From: Myxococcales bacterium
Lineage (GTDB): Bacteria; Myxococcota_A; UBA9160; UBA4427
Length of the DNA: 64,000 nucleotides
Assembly: GCA_022563535.1 (NCBI GenBank)
Contig: JADFNE010000002.1
Location: 1-64,000, forward strand
Direction of reading: 5' to 3'
This document shows, in pieces, positions 1 through 11,642 of this stretch (the first letter of the stretch is position 1; each line of letters opens with the position of its first letter). Position numbers and translations under genes: made by a program. Under the pieces are notes generated by a model. The model did not search any database. It was not told the origin of the DNA and was given only the letters and a program-made list of their open reading frames with translations.

Positions 1-308
1 GCTTCGCGGCCGTCAATGGCCAGGGCCCAGCCACGTTCGCACGAGCCACTCGGCCGGTTTCGATCACCGATGCGTCCGATTGTGGGCCACGCCATAGGGC
101 AACGGCCCGACACGGCCCGGTACATGGTAGCGGGTGGCCCCGATGCACTTCTGGCTTTGACTTCCGGAGAGCCGTCTCGATTCCGAATTGCTTTGACGAC
201 GTACACCACACCACGAGCAGGCCGTCCGCGGCAGAACGCGGTTCGCAGCTGCCGGAGATCCTCGATGCGGGCAGAGCAAGACCCACGGGCCAGAGCTAGT
301 TGTTCAAC
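1..308. other. Left edge, no supported gene
   Basis: No gene is supported here. The open frames on both strands are Arg/Pro/Ser-rich translations of GC-rich DNA without a convincing ribosome binding site or family resemblance, and no tRNA or clear terminator is visible. Confidence 0.5.
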
Positions 309-1025
309 CTAGTCTTCGCCAACCTCGAAAGTATCCGGGTCGATTGAGAATCCCTTATTCACGGGGGCCCCGCCGCCCACAGTGAGCTCACCGAATGCGA
401 GGAGGACTTCGTCCTCGAAATCGAAGAAGAGCTGGCCGCTGAACGAGCTCGTGGTTCCGCTGCTGCTTTCGGTACTGGTGAAGACGAGACTTGGCACGAT
501 GGTGTCCGTATCTCCGACCTCCCATGATGTCGTCACGTTGGCCGTCGAGAAAGAACAGGTTCCGCTGCTGTTCTCCAGGCTGAAAGGCCCGGAGATGAAG
601 AGATGTGAGGGGCCGCGGGAGAAGGTGACCGCATTCGCGCCGACGATGGCACCCTGGAAGGTGATGCTGATCATGATAATCTCGTTTACCTGCATTCCAT
701 CGCTGATGCTGTCTCCGCCTGTGACCACGAGGTCGACGGTAAAGTCCGGCGTGCCGTCGGGCTCGAGGTCCAACGCAAACTGGTACTCCTTGTCCGGGTC
801 GATCTCGGTAATGCCCGCCGCCAATGGGGCGCCGTTGAAGTGGTCGAAGAGATCCTGCATCCCATCGATAAAACGGGAGAACGCCCTCACGTGCAGCGCG
901 GTGCATTGCGCGACTGGCAGCAGCTCTGAGTCAGTCAAGGGGTCAACTGCGCTGCTACCGCTTTCACTACTACAGCCGGCGCTCAGAAGGGAACAAAGGA
1001 GTATTCCAGTCGTCCAGTTCCGCAT
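309..1025 (-). CDS. Putative secreted lipoprotein of unknown function
   Basis: This predicted 238-residue protein starts with a short basic N-terminus and a hydrophobic stretch ending in a lipobox, LLSAGC, with the acylated cysteine at about residue 18. It should therefore be exported and lipid-anchored. I chose the ATG at 1025 rather than a longer upstream frame because GAGGAAA lies just upstream and the signal peptide then starts correctly. The mature part is rich in Ser, Thr, Gly, Asp and Phe, has alternating hydrophobic residues suggesting beta structure, and has only two further cysteines. I recognise no family. The nearest gene is on the other strand, so it is probably transcribed alone. 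Confidence 0.7.
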   Translation of the reverse strand: MRNWTTGILLCSLLSAGCSSESGSSAVDPLTDSELLPVAQCTALHVRAFSRFIDGMQDLFDHFNGAPLAAGITEIDPDKEYQFALDLEPDGTPDFTVDLVVTGGDSISDGMQVNEIIMISITFQGAIVGANAVTFSRGPSHLFISGPFSLENSSGTCSFSTANVTTSWEVGDTDTIVPSLVFTSTESSSGTTSSFSGQLFFDFEDEVLLAFGELTVGGGAPVNKGFSIDPDTFEVGED

Positions 1026-1307
1026 CGGTGATTTCCTCACTATTTTGGAGAGATTAAGCACCGTCGCGATCACCAAAGTCAAGCGCCCCAGTTGCCTGGG
1101 AATTGCCAACTCAATCCGGCAACGTTGCAATCCAGGGCGGCGGTGCCAGCCTCAACGGACGGGGGTTCTACCCCTTTTCCACGGACGGTTGAGTTAAGCC
1201 TATGGACTTCCCCCAAAGCAGTGGACACCTCGGAGACTAGTATTGAGCCAGCCGGTAGTCAGAACGAACCTCCCCGCGCCAACCTGCGGGCGGAACTGGA
1301 GTGCACG

Positions 1308-1622
1308 ATGCTGGTAGTTACAGTCGAATTCGCTCTTCGTGAAGGCGCCGAGCCGGAGTTCCTGGCGGCACTCAAGGCGATGCAGGCGCGGGTTCGGAGC
1401 TTTGACGGCTTTCTTGGCGAGGAGCCGTGTCAGAGCGTCTCCGATCCAAACCACCAGGTGACACTCTCCTATTGGCGCGATGCAGAGTCGATGGCCGCTT
1501 GGCGCGTGGATCCAGAGCATATGCGCATCCAAAAACGGGGTCGGGAAGAGTTCTTCCGTTGGTACCGAATCCATATTGCCAGAGTCGAGCGCGAGTACGA
1601 CTGGAATCTCTCAGATCACTGA
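1308..1622 (+). CDS. Antibiotic biosynthesis monooxygenase (ABM) domain protein
   Basis: This 104-residue protein has the size and pattern of a single ABM ferredoxin-like domain: an opening strand MLVVTVEFAL, a helix with EPEFLAALKAM, a central strand QVTLSYWRDAES, and a helix containing WRVDPEH. The family includes small dimeric monooxygenases, heme-degrading enzymes and proteins of unknown activity, so no substrate can be given. The ATG at 1308 is preceded by GGAG at good spacing; the open frame extends further upstream but that part looks non-coding. It stands alone between a lipoprotein gene and a LysR gene, both on the opposite strand. Confidence 0.75.
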   Translation: MLVVTVEFALREGAEPEFLAALKAMQARVRSFDGFLGEEPCQSVSDPNHQVTLSYWRDAESMAAWRVDPEHMRIQKRGREEFFRWYRIHIARVEREYDWNLSDH

Positions 1623-1671
1623 TTGCGCTGCCGTGGTGCTTCTATATCGATGGCACCGTCACCAAGTGCCG

Positions 1672-2586
1672 TCATTGCATCCGTGAAGCCCGGCCTTGGC
1701 TGGAGAAGTGCTCTACCAGGAAGTCGATGAAGGCTCGGACCTTGGGCGGACGATGGCGATCGCGTGGGTAGACGGCATAGATTGTGCTGGTCGCTGGAAC
1801 CGCCCGGTAGCTCGACAACACGGGTCGGAGTTGCCCTTCACGGAGTTCGATCCCGACGTTCCAGTCCGGAAGCAAGACCAGGCCAAGGCCGCCCACCGCC
1901 GCCGCAACGAGGGCGTCCGCGTTGGCGGCAAAAAGGCTGCCCGACGCCCTGACCTCTGACCGTCCATCCTTCCCCTCGAAGCGCCAGAGGTTGCTACCGG
2001 GGTGCTCCCTCCACGTGAGGCAGTCGTGATCCGCGAGCTCGCTGGGTAGCGTCGGCTCGCCGGCTCGCTCGAGGTAGGCGGGACTGCCACACACTATCCT
2101 GGCGCTCTCCGCAATCTTTCGTGCGATCAAGCTCGAGTCGCGCTGTTGGCCGACGCGGATCGCGAGGTCGAAGCCCGTGTCGACAAGATCGATGAGACGG
2201 TCTGTCATCGAGAGAACGAACTTCACTGCTGGGTAGCGGGCGCAGAATGCCGGAATCGTTTCGGCGAGCAGGAAGCGGCCGACGCCCGAAGGCATGGTGA
2301 TGCGCAGGACCCCCGTCGGACTTCCATCCAGCTGCGCGACAGCGAGTTCGGCTTCATCGACTTCGTGGAGAACTCGCTCCGCCCGCTCGAAGTAGGTGTG
2401 CCCAGCCTCCGTGAGACTCAGCTTGCGGGTGGTGCGGTGGAACAGGGTGGCACTGAGCTGGTCTTCCAGTTCAGAGATCTGGCGGGATACGGACGAGGGT
2501 GCCAAGCCGAGATGGCGTGCCGCGCCGGAAAAGCTCCCTGCCTCGACAACCCGTACGAAGACTCGGATAGCCGCGATGGTGTCCAT
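1672..2586 (-). CDS. LysR-family transcriptional regulator
   Basis: The 304-residue protein starts MDTIAAIRVFVRVVEAGSFS, the classic N-terminal winged helix-turn-helix of LysR proteins (residues 1-60, with SSVSRQISELED as the recognition region). It is followed by a linker helix and a periplasmic-binding-like effector domain (about 90-295). Proteins of this sub-type often control a divergent oxidoreductase gene. That fits here: the next gene, an MDR-type oxidoreductase at 2741, is divergent with a 154-bp shared intergenic region, where the operator is expected. I could not identify a clear T-N11-A box by eye. The start at 2586 fits the family; the frame is open upstream but the added residues are not family-like. 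Confidence 0.92.
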   Translation of the reverse strand: MDTIAAIRVFVRVVEAGSFSGAARHLGLAPSSVSRQISELEDQLSATLFHRTTRKLSLTEAGHTYFERAERVLHEVDEAELAVAQLDGSPTGVLRITMPSGVGRFLLAETIPAFCARYPAVKFVLSMTDRLIDLVDTGFDLAIRVGQQRDSSLIARKIAESARIVCGSPAYLERAGEPTLPSELADHDCLTWREHPGSNLWRFEGKDGRSEVRASGSLFAANADALVAAAVGGLGLVLLPDWNVGIELREGQLRPVLSSYRAVPATSTIYAVYPRDRHRPPKVRAFIDFLVEHFSSQGRASRMQ

Positions 2587-2740
2587 GTGTCGAAACCTCT
2601 GCCGATCCTGTCCTTTGCGAATTTCGCATAGATCTTTACCCGATTTGACCACTTATCACAAAGGACAATCGCGTGCAGACTGCCACCTGTTCGGGACGGA
2701 TCCCGGACCTCAGACAGCCAAGAGACAAGGAGAGAATCCC

Positions 2741-3775
2741 ATGAAGGCCGCAATCATTCGTACATTTGGTGGACCCGAAGTTCTGCAAATCGAGGAGGTT
2801 GAGACTCCCCAGGTCCAGCCGCGCCACGTTCTGATCAAGGTGCTCGCCGCCGGCATCAACCGCCTGGACCACAACATCCGGGAGGGTTCGATCGCCCCCG
2901 AGCTGCCCTTTCCACACATTCTCGGGGCCGATGCCGTCGGTGAGGTGGTCGCGTTGGGTGACCGCGTGAGCGAGGTCCGAATCGGCGATCGCGTGATTCC
3001 GGTACCCGGCTTCCCGACGGACGAGTCTGAGTACGACGTGCGCCCCGCTGCCCTGGCGCCAAGCTTCACCCTCCCCGGCCTCGGCAGCTGGGGCACCTAC
3101 GCCCAGTACATGCACGTACCCGTCCACTTCGTCATCCCCGACGACACCGGTCTCGCACCAGAGGAGGTCGCGACCCTACCCATGGTGCTTGGAACAAGCA
3201 TCCGGGCGGTGAAGGGCGTCGGCGAGGTAAAGGCCGGCGACCGAGTGCTTGTGCAAGCGGGCGCGTCGGGCTCGGGGAGTATGCAGATCCAGGTGGCGAA
3301 GGCGCTCGGTGCCCAGGTTGCAACGACGGTGCGCAGTACGCACAAAGCCGACCTCGCCGGGAAACTTGGGGCCGATTTGGTGATCGACGTTCGCAATGAG
3401 GACCTACTGCAGAGCATCGAGAAGTGGACCAATGGCCGTGGCGCCGACGTCGTAATCGACAACCTCGGTGGCGACATACTGAAGCAGAGCATCGCGGCCG
3501 TGAAGCCGCAGGGCGTGGTGGTCGTCTATGGCTTCGCTTCCGGCACGGAGGTCTCGTTCGATGTGCGCGATCTCTTCTTCGCGCAGAAGCAACTCAAGGG
3601 ATCCATGGCGAGCGACAAGGAGGATCTGGTGCTCGGCCTCGAGTGGGTCCGCACCGGAAAGATCCGGCCGGTCCTCGACCGGGCGTTTCCGCTCAGCGAG
3701 GCCGCCGAAGCCCACCGGCTGATCGCCAGCAACAAGGTGGCGGGCAATCTCGCGTTGCTGCCCTGGGCCGATTGA
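2741..3775 (+). CDS. Zinc-independent MDR oxidoreductase (quinone reductase-like)
   Basis: The 344-residue protein belongs to the medium-chain dehydrogenase/reductase superfamily. It has the GroES-like N-terminal domain (about 1-125, MKAAIIRTFGGPEVLQIEEV) and a Rossmann NAD(P)-binding domain (about 135-300) with the glycine motif in VLVQAGASGSGSMQIQVAKA. The structural and catalytic zinc cysteines of alcohol dehydrogenases are absent, which points to the NADPH:quinone/enone reductase branch. AAGGAGAG before the ATG at 2741 fixes the start. It is divergent from a LysR gene that probably regulates it, and is followed after 85 bp by a GST gene on the same strand, suggesting an electrophile or quinone detoxification pair. 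The substrate is unknown. Confidence 0.9.
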   Translation: MKAAIIRTFGGPEVLQIEEVETPQVQPRHVLIKVLAAGINRLDHNIREGSIAPELPFPHILGADAVGEVVALGDRVSEVRIGDRVIPVPGFPTDESEYDVRPAALAPSFTLPGLGSWGTYAQYMHVPVHFVIPDDTGLAPEEVATLPMVLGTSIRAVKGVGEVKAGDRVLVQAGASGSGSMQIQVAKALGAQVATTVRSTHKADLAGKLGADLVIDVRNEDLLQSIEKWTNGRGADVVIDNLGGDILKQSIAAVKPQGVVVVYGFASGTEVSFDVRDLFFAQKQLKGSMASDKEDLVLGLEWVRTGKIRPVLDRAFPLSEAAEAHRLIASNKVAGNLALLPWAD

Positions 3776-3860
3776 AGTGCTCCGGATGCGTCGGCCTCGC
3801 GGTCGGCGCGTTCGGTCCAGTCGACGCCATCAACCGGGCGCCTTTGCAGGAGGCAACGTC

Positions 3861-4499
3861 ATGATCGATCTCTACACGTGGCACACATCCAACGGGCGCA
3901 AGGTGTCCATCGCGCTCGAGGAAATCGAGCTCCCCTACCGGGTCATTCCCATCGACATCACCGGTGGCCAACAGAAGACTCCCGAATTCATAGTCATCAG
4001 TCCGAACGGGAAGATCCCCGCGATCGTCGATCGCGATGCTCGCGATCGAACCCTGATGGAGTCGGGGGCCATCCTGCTCTATTTGGCTGAGAAGGCTGGC
4101 CGGCTCATGCCCAAGGACGAAGACCGGCGCTGGCGGGCCATCGAGTGGTTGATGTGGCAGATGGGTGGAGTGGGTCCGATGCTGGGCCAGCACCTCCACT
4201 TTAGCCACTACCAGCCCGACGCTTCGGAGTACGCAAAGGAACGCTACGCCGACGAAGCCCGCAGGCTCTACGGCGTGCTCGACCAGCGGCTGGCCGAGCA
4301 TGAATATGTCGCCGACGAGTACTCGATCGCCGACATCGCCATATGGCCCTGGATCGCCAGGTTCCCGTGGCAACGGATCGGACTTGATGACTACCCAAAC
4401 GTTCGACGTTGGTATGAATCGATCGCCAATCGACCCGCCGTACAACGGGGCTGGCGTGTTCCCGAGAACGATCAGCTCATCCCAGGTGTAGGTCACTAA
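3861..4499 (+). CDS. YfcG/Ure2-like glutathione S-transferase
   Basis: The 212-residue protein has an N-terminal thioredoxin-fold domain (1-80) beginning MIDLYTWHTSNGRKVSIALE and containing the cis-proline segment GKIPAIVD and the glutathione-binding ESGAILLYLAEK. An all-helical C-terminal domain follows, with MGGVGPMLGQHLHF and the N-capping region YSIADIAIWPW. This closely matches E. coli YfcG, a disulfide-bond reductase of the GST superfamily that uses Thr/Asn near the N-terminus instead of catalytic Tyr/Ser/Cys; TSNG here is consistent. AGGAGG precedes the ATG. It probably forms an operon with the MDR oxidoreductase upstream. Confidence 0.9.
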   Translation: MIDLYTWHTSNGRKVSIALEEIELPYRVIPIDITGGQQKTPEFIVISPNGKIPAIVDRDARDRTLMESGAILLYLAEKAGRLMPKDEDRRWRAIEWLMWQMGGVGPMLGQHLHFSHYQPDASEYAKERYADEARRLYGVLDQRLAEHEYVADEYSIADIAIWPWIARFPWQRIGLDDYPNVRRWYESIANRPAVQRGWRVPENDQLIPGVGH

Positions 4500-4508
4500 T
4501 GGTCGGGA

Positions 4509-4652
4509 TTACTGAACGTGGCCATACTTCCGGAGTGATTTTCGAAGCCCCGCGAACTTCTGATCCGTGATCTTCCGCGGATTGTAGTCGTCGGCCATGT
4601 CGGCGAGGACCGCCGTCGGTAGTTGATCTGGAAATTTCTCGGACGCTGCCAT
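4509..4652 (-). pseudogene. Truncated ParB-like N-terminal fragment
   Basis: The open frame encodes only 47 residues, ending YNPRKITDQKFAGLRKSLRK-YGHVQ-stop. The segment NPRKI-(S/T)-D-x-x-x-x-L-x-x-S-(I/L/M)-x-x-(F/Y)-G is characteristic of the start of ParB/Spo0J-like nuclease domains, which normally continue QPIVVN. The frame stops exactly where that strand should begin, 10 bp from the stop codon of the convergent GST gene. It therefore looks like a gene cut off by a deletion or insertion end. It lies beside a phage-type integrase and is probably a remnant of the same integrated element. The family assignment rests on a short motif. Confidence 0.5.
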
Positions 4653-5093
4653 GCGTGAAGCGGACCCCCCTCCAAAAAATCGATTTTCTAGCCGTACTTC
4701 GCGACTCCGCGTCACCCGCCTGGCGGGAGGGCCCAGGAGGACCCGCTAGAGGCGCGAGTGAGGGCGCTTCGAGATAGGGCTCGGTTGGCGATGTGGCGGC
4801 GCGGAGGGCGTCGCCGGCTGCAAACGGATACTTGGATCCTACGAACCCGCCGCCAAGCCGTGAACACCGCGAGGATTCCAACGGTACGGGGCGGACGCAA
4901 ACACGGTCAGGCGGACGGTACGATCGCCCTACCGTCCTCGCAAAACGTCAATGATTCCACAAGTCGTGGATGGTGCGGACGATGCGGACGCAAAAAATCA
5001 GTCATTTTCTGGTAGCCAGAAAAGAGAGAGGTATGCACCAGATTGATTCTCGACGCCGGGGATGCCGAGTCACGGCCAATCTGCGGGTGTTGG

Positions 5094-6305
5094 TCAGGAA
5101 CTATGACTTGAGGGTCCGTCGTCCGCGTCAGCTTTCAGCCTGTCGAGATAGTCAGCCCAATCTTGCATCATCTTCTGGCGTTCAGGTAGGTGAGCCGTTC
5201 GGTTGTACGCGCGCCCGTTGGGATCCCGTACTGCGTGAGCAAGCTGATGTTCGATGAAGTCAACCCGGAAACCCAGCACCTCATCGAGGATCGTTCTCGC
5301 CGCCGCGCGAAAACCATGGCCGCTTAATTCCCTCTTGTCGATATCAAGGAGTCGCATAGCGGCGTTGACGGTGTTCTCGCTCATAGGACGCGCCGCACTA
5401 CGAGCACCACGAAACACATATCGCCCGCTCCCGGTGAGAGGATAGAGCTCGCGAAGAATTTGGACCGCTTGGCGGGAAAGCGGAACGATGTGCTGGGTGT
5501 CCGTTTTCGTGACGGTGTAACGCCATTCTGCCGCATCCAGGTCAACGTCCGCCCATTCCGCCTGGCGCAGTTCGCCCGGACGTACAAATACCAAGGGAGC
5601 GAAACGGAGCGCACAGCACACGACCAGCGTGCCTTTGCAGCCATCCAACATTCGCAAAACTTCACCGAACCGCTTCGGATCGGTAACAGATGCGAAGTGT
5701 TTCCCTTTGACTGGCGGCAGTGCTCCACGTAGATCGACTGAGGGATCGCGCTTGGCGCGCCCGGTTCCCACGGCATAGCGAAACACTTGCGAACAGCTAT
5801 TCAGAATGCGGTGGGCTGTTTCCAAGGCTCCACGCTTCTCGATCCTCCGGATGGCGTCCAATAATTGCTGGGCGGTAACGTCGGCAATAGGAGTGCCACC
5901 GATCCACGGAAAAACATTTTGTTCCAACCGGCGGATGACCCGGATCCTGTGACTGGCTGACCAATTGTTAGTGTGAGAGTCGAACCACTCTCGCGCGATC
6001 ACCTCGAAGCTGTTCGAGGCGCGAGCTACACGGTTTGCCTTTTGCGCCCGGCGGTTCTCACCAGGGTCGATTCCGTTGGCCAGCAGCTGGCGGGCCTCGA
6101 CGTGCTGGTCGCGGGCTAGCCTCAGAGAAACTTCGGGATACACGCCAAGCGCCAGGCGCTTTTCCACGCCCCCGAAGCGGTATTTAAACCGCCACAACTT
6201 TCCTCCGCTAGGGGACACCTCCAAATACAGCCCCCGGCCATCGAACATCCTCTTGGCCTTTTCTGAAGGTTTTGCAGCTCGAATTGCTGTGTTGGTCAGC
6301 GACAT
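5094..6305 (-). CDS. P4-type tyrosine recombinase (integrase)
   Basis: The 403-residue protein is a phage/genomic-island integrase. The N-terminal arm-binding domain (DUF4102 type, 1-90) begins MSLTNTAIRAAKPSEKAKRM with the typical FDGRGLYLEV strand; a SAM-like core-binding domain spans about 100-185, and the catalytic domain about 205-390. Catalytic residues are visible: Arg242 in VRPGELR, a likely Lys267, His330 and Arg333 in GHGFR, His357 in QLAH, and the nucleophile Tyr367 in RAYNR. The frame is intact. It starts about 160 bp from the 3' end of tRNA-Val, the usual target for this class. Only about 600 bp of foreign-looking DNA remains on its other side, so most of the element appears lost. 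Confidence 0.93.
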   Translation of the reverse strand: MSLTNTAIRAAKPSEKAKRMFDGRGLYLEVSPSGGKLWRFKYRFGGVEKRLALGVYPEVSLRLARDQHVEARQLLANGIDPGENRRAQKANRVARASNSFEVIAREWFDSHTNNWSASHRIRVIRRLEQNVFPWIGGTPIADVTAQQLLDAIRRIEKRGALETAHRILNSCSQVFRYAVGTGRAKRDPSVDLRGALPPVKGKHFASVTDPKRFGEVLRMLDGCKGTLVVCCALRFAPLVFVRPGELRQAEWADVDLDAAEWRYTVTKTDTQHIVPLSRQAVQILRELYPLTGSGRYVFRGARSAARPMSENTVNAAMRLLDIDKRELSGHGFRAAARTILDEVLGFRVDFIEHQLAHAVRDPNGRAYNRTAHLPERQKMMQDWADYLDRLKADADDGPSSHSS

Positions 6306-6364
6306 GGGGGCATTTCCATTTGAGATGACTCAGATGCCCCCAATTATGCCCCCAAGTGCCCCCA
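6305..6364. promoter_or_regulatory. Arm-site-like TGCCCCCA repeats at the integrase start
   Basis: Three direct copies of TGCCCCCA lie at 6335-6342, 6347-6354 and 6357-6364, with one inverted copy TGGGGGCA at 6305-6312 overlapping the integrase start codon. The spacing of 10-12 bp is close to one helical turn. G-rich repeats before an integrase gene next to a tRNA fit binding sites for the integrase N-terminal domain, excisionase or an autoregulator. The repeats are seen directly; the function is inferred. Confidence 0.5.
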
Positions 6365-6466
6365 GATGTCAACAAACATCACGGGACCTTGATAGACCGA
6401 AAATACTAATAACTAATTGATTTCAGAAACGAAAAAGACATCCCAGGATCTCCTAGGATGTCAATA

Positions 6467-6543
6467 TGGTGGGCGTACACGGACTCGAACCGCGGACCCT
6501 CTCGGTGTAAACGAGATGCTCTAGCCAACTGAGCTACACGCCC
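6467..6543 (-). tRNA. tRNA-Val (anticodon TAC)
   Basis: Read on the minus strand, the gene folds into a complete cloverleaf: acceptor GGGCGTG pairs with TACGCCC (one G-U), the D arm contains AGCTCAGTTGG, the anticodon loop is TTTACAC with anticodon TAC, and the T arm contains GGTTCGAGTCC. The 3' ACCA is encoded. Its 3' end faces the integrase gene, making it the probable historical attachment site. Confidence 0.95.
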
Positions 6544-6545
6544 AA

Positions 6546-6560
6546 AGAGCAAATTGCTCT
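6546..6560 (-). terminator. Small hairpin after lon
   Basis: A 6-bp perfect inverted repeat, AGAGCA/TGCTCT with a 3-nt loop, lies between the lon stop codon and tRNA-Val. It is followed on the minus strand by only a TTT, so it is at most a weak intrinsic terminator or processing hairpin. Confidence 0.25.
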
Positions 6561-6602
6561 GTTGGAATCGATCGATCTATTCAGCCGTGAGGCTGCGCCG
6601 GG

Positions 6603-9089
<2,487 letters not shown>

Positions 9090-9167
9090 GATTACTCTCC
9101 CTGCCCCTTAAACTGCCTGCTTCCGTTTGCGTGCAATATCCGATTTCATATTGATGGTACATGTTGA

Positions 9168-10415
9168 TCAGGCGGACTCAGCCTCCTGCTTGAGCACAAG
9201 CAACGGATTCTTTCCGTGCTCAATTACATCCTCATTGATGATACATTCGGCCACATCTTCGCGTGACGGCATATCGTACATGATGTCCAACATGGCGCTT
9301 TCCAATATTGCCCGCAGACCCCGCGCTCCCGACATTCGCTTCAGCGCTTCCTTCGCCACGGAGACCAGCGCGTCGTCGGTAAAGCGAAGCTGAACATCCG
9401 AGAACTCGAACAACCTCTGATACTGCTTGACCAACGCGTTCTTGGGCTCGGTCAAAATCTGGATCAGTGCTTCCTCGTCCAAGGATCCGAGGGTCGCCGT
9501 AACGGGCAGGCGGCCCACGAACTCGGGAATCAACCCGAAACGAAGCAGATCCTCAGGTTGAACTGCTAGCAACACCTCCCCGGGGTCACGTTCCTTCTTT
9601 AGTTGTATATCGGCCCCGAATCCCAAACCCTTCACTCCAATTCGCCGCTCGATGATGGTTTCGAGGCCCACGAACGCGCCGCCACAGATAAAGAGAATGT
9701 TTGAGGTATCGATTTGCAAAAATTCTTGCTGAGGGTGTTTTCGCCCCCCCTTGGGAGGAACACTTGCCGTAGTGCCTTCGATGATCTTGAGCAACGCCTG
9801 CTGCACGCCCTCACCCGACACGTCTCGGGTAATCGACGGATTCTCACTTTTGCGTGCAATCTTGTCGATCTCGTCGATATAGATGATGCCGCGTTGGGCG
9901 AGTTCGACGTCGTAGTTTGCCGCCTGCAACAGACTGAGAATGATGTTCTCTACGTCCTCGCCGACGTAACCTGCTTCGGTGAGGGTCGTTGCGTCCGCGA
10001 TGGTAAAGGGAACATCGAGAATCTTGGCCAGGGTCTGGGCCAGCAGAGTCTTGCCGCTCCCCGTGGGACCGAGCAGAAGCACGTTCGCCTTCTGCAGTTC
10101 GACCTCGCCGACTCCGGCTTCCGACTCGATGCGCCGATAGTGATTGTAGACGGCGACCGCGAGAACCTTTTTGGCCGTTTCCTGGCCTACGACGTACTCG
10201 TCCAGCGAAGCTTTGATTTCGTGCGGCTTGGGAAGATGCGAGGCCTGGGCCGGTGCTTCTTCTTGCCCGTACTCCTCAGCGATGATGTCGTTGCACAACT
10301 CGATGCACTCGTCACAGATATACACCGTGGGGCCGGCAATCAGTTTTTTGACTTCCTTCTGACTCTTGCCACAGAAAGAACAGGAGAGGTTTCCTTTGTC
10401 GTCCCGCTTCTTCAT
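9168..10415 (-). CDS. clpX: ClpX ATPase subunit of ClpXP
   Basis: The 415-residue protein unfolds substrates and feeds them to ClpP. It opens with the C4 zinc-binding domain (Cys12, Cys15, Cys34, Cys37) that dimerises and recruits adaptors. The AAA+ module follows, with Walker A GPTGSGKT, Walker B YIDEIDK, the pore-loop GYVGEDVE, and the ClpP-docking IGFGA-type loop, here LGFGADI. I chose the ATG at 10415 because AAGGAAG sits just upstream; a GTG two codons earlier is possible. It lies 100 bp downstream of clpP and 78 bp upstream of lon, as in many deltaproteobacteria. Confidence 0.98.
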   Translation of the reverse strand: MKKRDDKGNLSCSFCGKSQKEVKKLIAGPTVYICDECIELCNDIIAEEYGQEEAPAQASHLPKPHEIKASLDEYVVGQETAKKVLAVAVYNHYRRIESEAGVGEVELQKANVLLLGPTGSGKTLLAQTLAKILDVPFTIADATTLTEAGYVGEDVENIILSLLQAANYDVELAQRGIIYIDEIDKIARKSENPSITRDVSGEGVQQALLKIIEGTTASVPPKGGRKHPQQEFLQIDTSNILFICGGAFVGLETIIERRIGVKGLGFGADIQLKKERDPGEVLLAVQPEDLLRFGLIPEFVGRLPVTATLGSLDEEALIQILTEPKNALVKQYQRLFEFSDVQLRFTDDALVSVAKEALKRMSGARGLRAILESAMLDIMYDMPSREDVAECIINEDVIEHGKNPLLVLKQEAESA

Positions 10416-10515
10416 GACCACTTCCTTACCTGTGTGGGTACCCGTCTATCGACTAAGTGCCTTGTAGCTCCCTCGCCATCGGGTCGTCGGTCTTCCATTG
10501 CGTCGTTCGATGACC

Positions 10516-11232
10516 TCAGGTGTCGTCGCCGCCCTTCTTGATTGCCTTGCCGGTACTCTTTGTCGCTCCGCGGGACGCGCCAATTGAACCTTTTTTGCTG
10601 CCGCTGCCGTTCGTGCGGGAGTCACCGGTCGCTGAGCTGTCCGCCCCGACGGGGCGCTGACTCACTACTTTGTCGACGATCCCGTAACTGGCCGACTCTT
10701 CCGCGGACAGGTAGAAGTCGCGCTCGGTGTCCGTGGCCACCTGGTCGACGGTCTTCCCCGTATGCTGTGCCAGGATCTCGTTCAGGCGGGAGCGAAGCTT
10801 CAAGATTTCTGTGGCCTGGATGTCAATGTCCGTTGCCTGACCCCGGGCTCCGCCCATCGGTTGGTGAATCATCACTCGCGCGTTGCTGAGCGCTGTGCGC
10901 TTGCCCGGGGTACCCGCCGCCAGCAACCACGCCGCCATCGAGGCCGCCTGGCCGATACAGGTCGTGTTTACATCCGGCCGGACGAACTGCATGGTGTCGT
11001 AGACCGCGAGCCCAGCAGTCACCGAGCCCCCCGGCGAATTGATATATAGATGGATGTCCTTCTCGGGGTCGTCAGCCTCCAGGAACAACAGCTGGGCAAC
11101 CACGACATTTGCGATGTCGTCACCAATTTCAGAACCGAGAAAGATGATGCGGTCTCTCAACAGGCGAGAGTAAATATCGAACGAACGCTCCCCGCGTTGG
11201 CTCTGCTCGATCACCATGGGGATAAGGGTCAT
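10516..11232 (-). CDS. clpP: ClpP proteolytic subunit with C-terminal extension
   Basis: With the start at 11232 the product has 238 residues and the catalytic triad Ser98 (GQAASMAAW), His123 (MIHQP) and Asp172 (TERDFYLSA), exactly the canonical numbering. The self-compartmentalised peptidase works with ClpX, encoded next. The frame is open for another 22 codons upstream, but [10 protein letters not shown] is the conserved family start. Unusually, about 45 residues follow the normal end (after VDKVV). This tail is low-complexity, rich in Ser, Gly, Lys and Thr, and ends KKGGDDT. Typical ClpP proteins have 195-210 residues, so the tail is an add-on that could affect ring faces or be disordered. 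Confidence 0.96.
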   Translation of the reverse strand: MTLIPMVIEQSQRGERSFDIYSRLLRDRIIFLGSEIGDDIANVVVAQLLFLEADDPEKDIHLYINSPGGSVTAGLAVYDTMQFVRPDVNTTCIGQAASMAAWLLAAGTPGKRTALSNARVMIHQPMGGARGQATDIDIQATEILKLRSRLNEILAQHTGKTVDQVATDTERDFYLSAEESASYGIVDKVVSQRPVGADSSATGDSRTNGSGSKKGSIGASRGATKSTGKAIKKGGDDT

Positions 11233-11642
11233 ATTTTCTTCTCTCACACGCGCGTTGCCGTCGGAATATGCCGGCCAGTCCGGTTCATCCGTCGCCACCT
11301 GAGTATAGACGGGATGACCGGACTGATGCTCATCATCTGAGTAATGCGGCGTTTCCTGTTGCGTCGCTTAAGTGGTGCTTTCTCGGGGGGGGATTGCGGG
11401 GAAAAACGGGAAGTTGGTTGGAGACTTGCCGTACCTTTCGCGAGTCGATTGCGGGCCTGAACAGTTCTTCCCGTTTGCGACTCTTGCCTACTCGTGTTGA
11501 CTGTGCGCTTCACCTGCCTTCGCCTTGCCCAGAACCTGCACCCATCTCTCGTTGGGGTTCCGGACACTTCATTGCACTTCCCTGAAGTAAAGCTCGAAGC
11601 AATTTACGACTCCGATGCCGTGCCTTACTCCTGTTCGGCTTT
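11233..11642. other. Intergenic region between tig and clpP
   Basis: About 410 bp separate the tig stop from the clpP start. Short frames exist on both strands but are Arg/Ser-rich without family resemblance. The length suggests clpP may have its own promoter here, but no convincing promoter hexamers or operator repeats were found by eye. Confidence 0.4.

Noticed and set aside
4960-5000. Possible left attachment site resembling the tRNA-Val 3' end (GGATGGTGCGGACG)
   Set aside because: Only a short imperfect similarity to GGTGGGCGTACACGG; not enough to call an att site.
9714-10541. Long plus-strand frame opposite clpX
   Set aside because: Shadow of clpX with no independent coding evidence.
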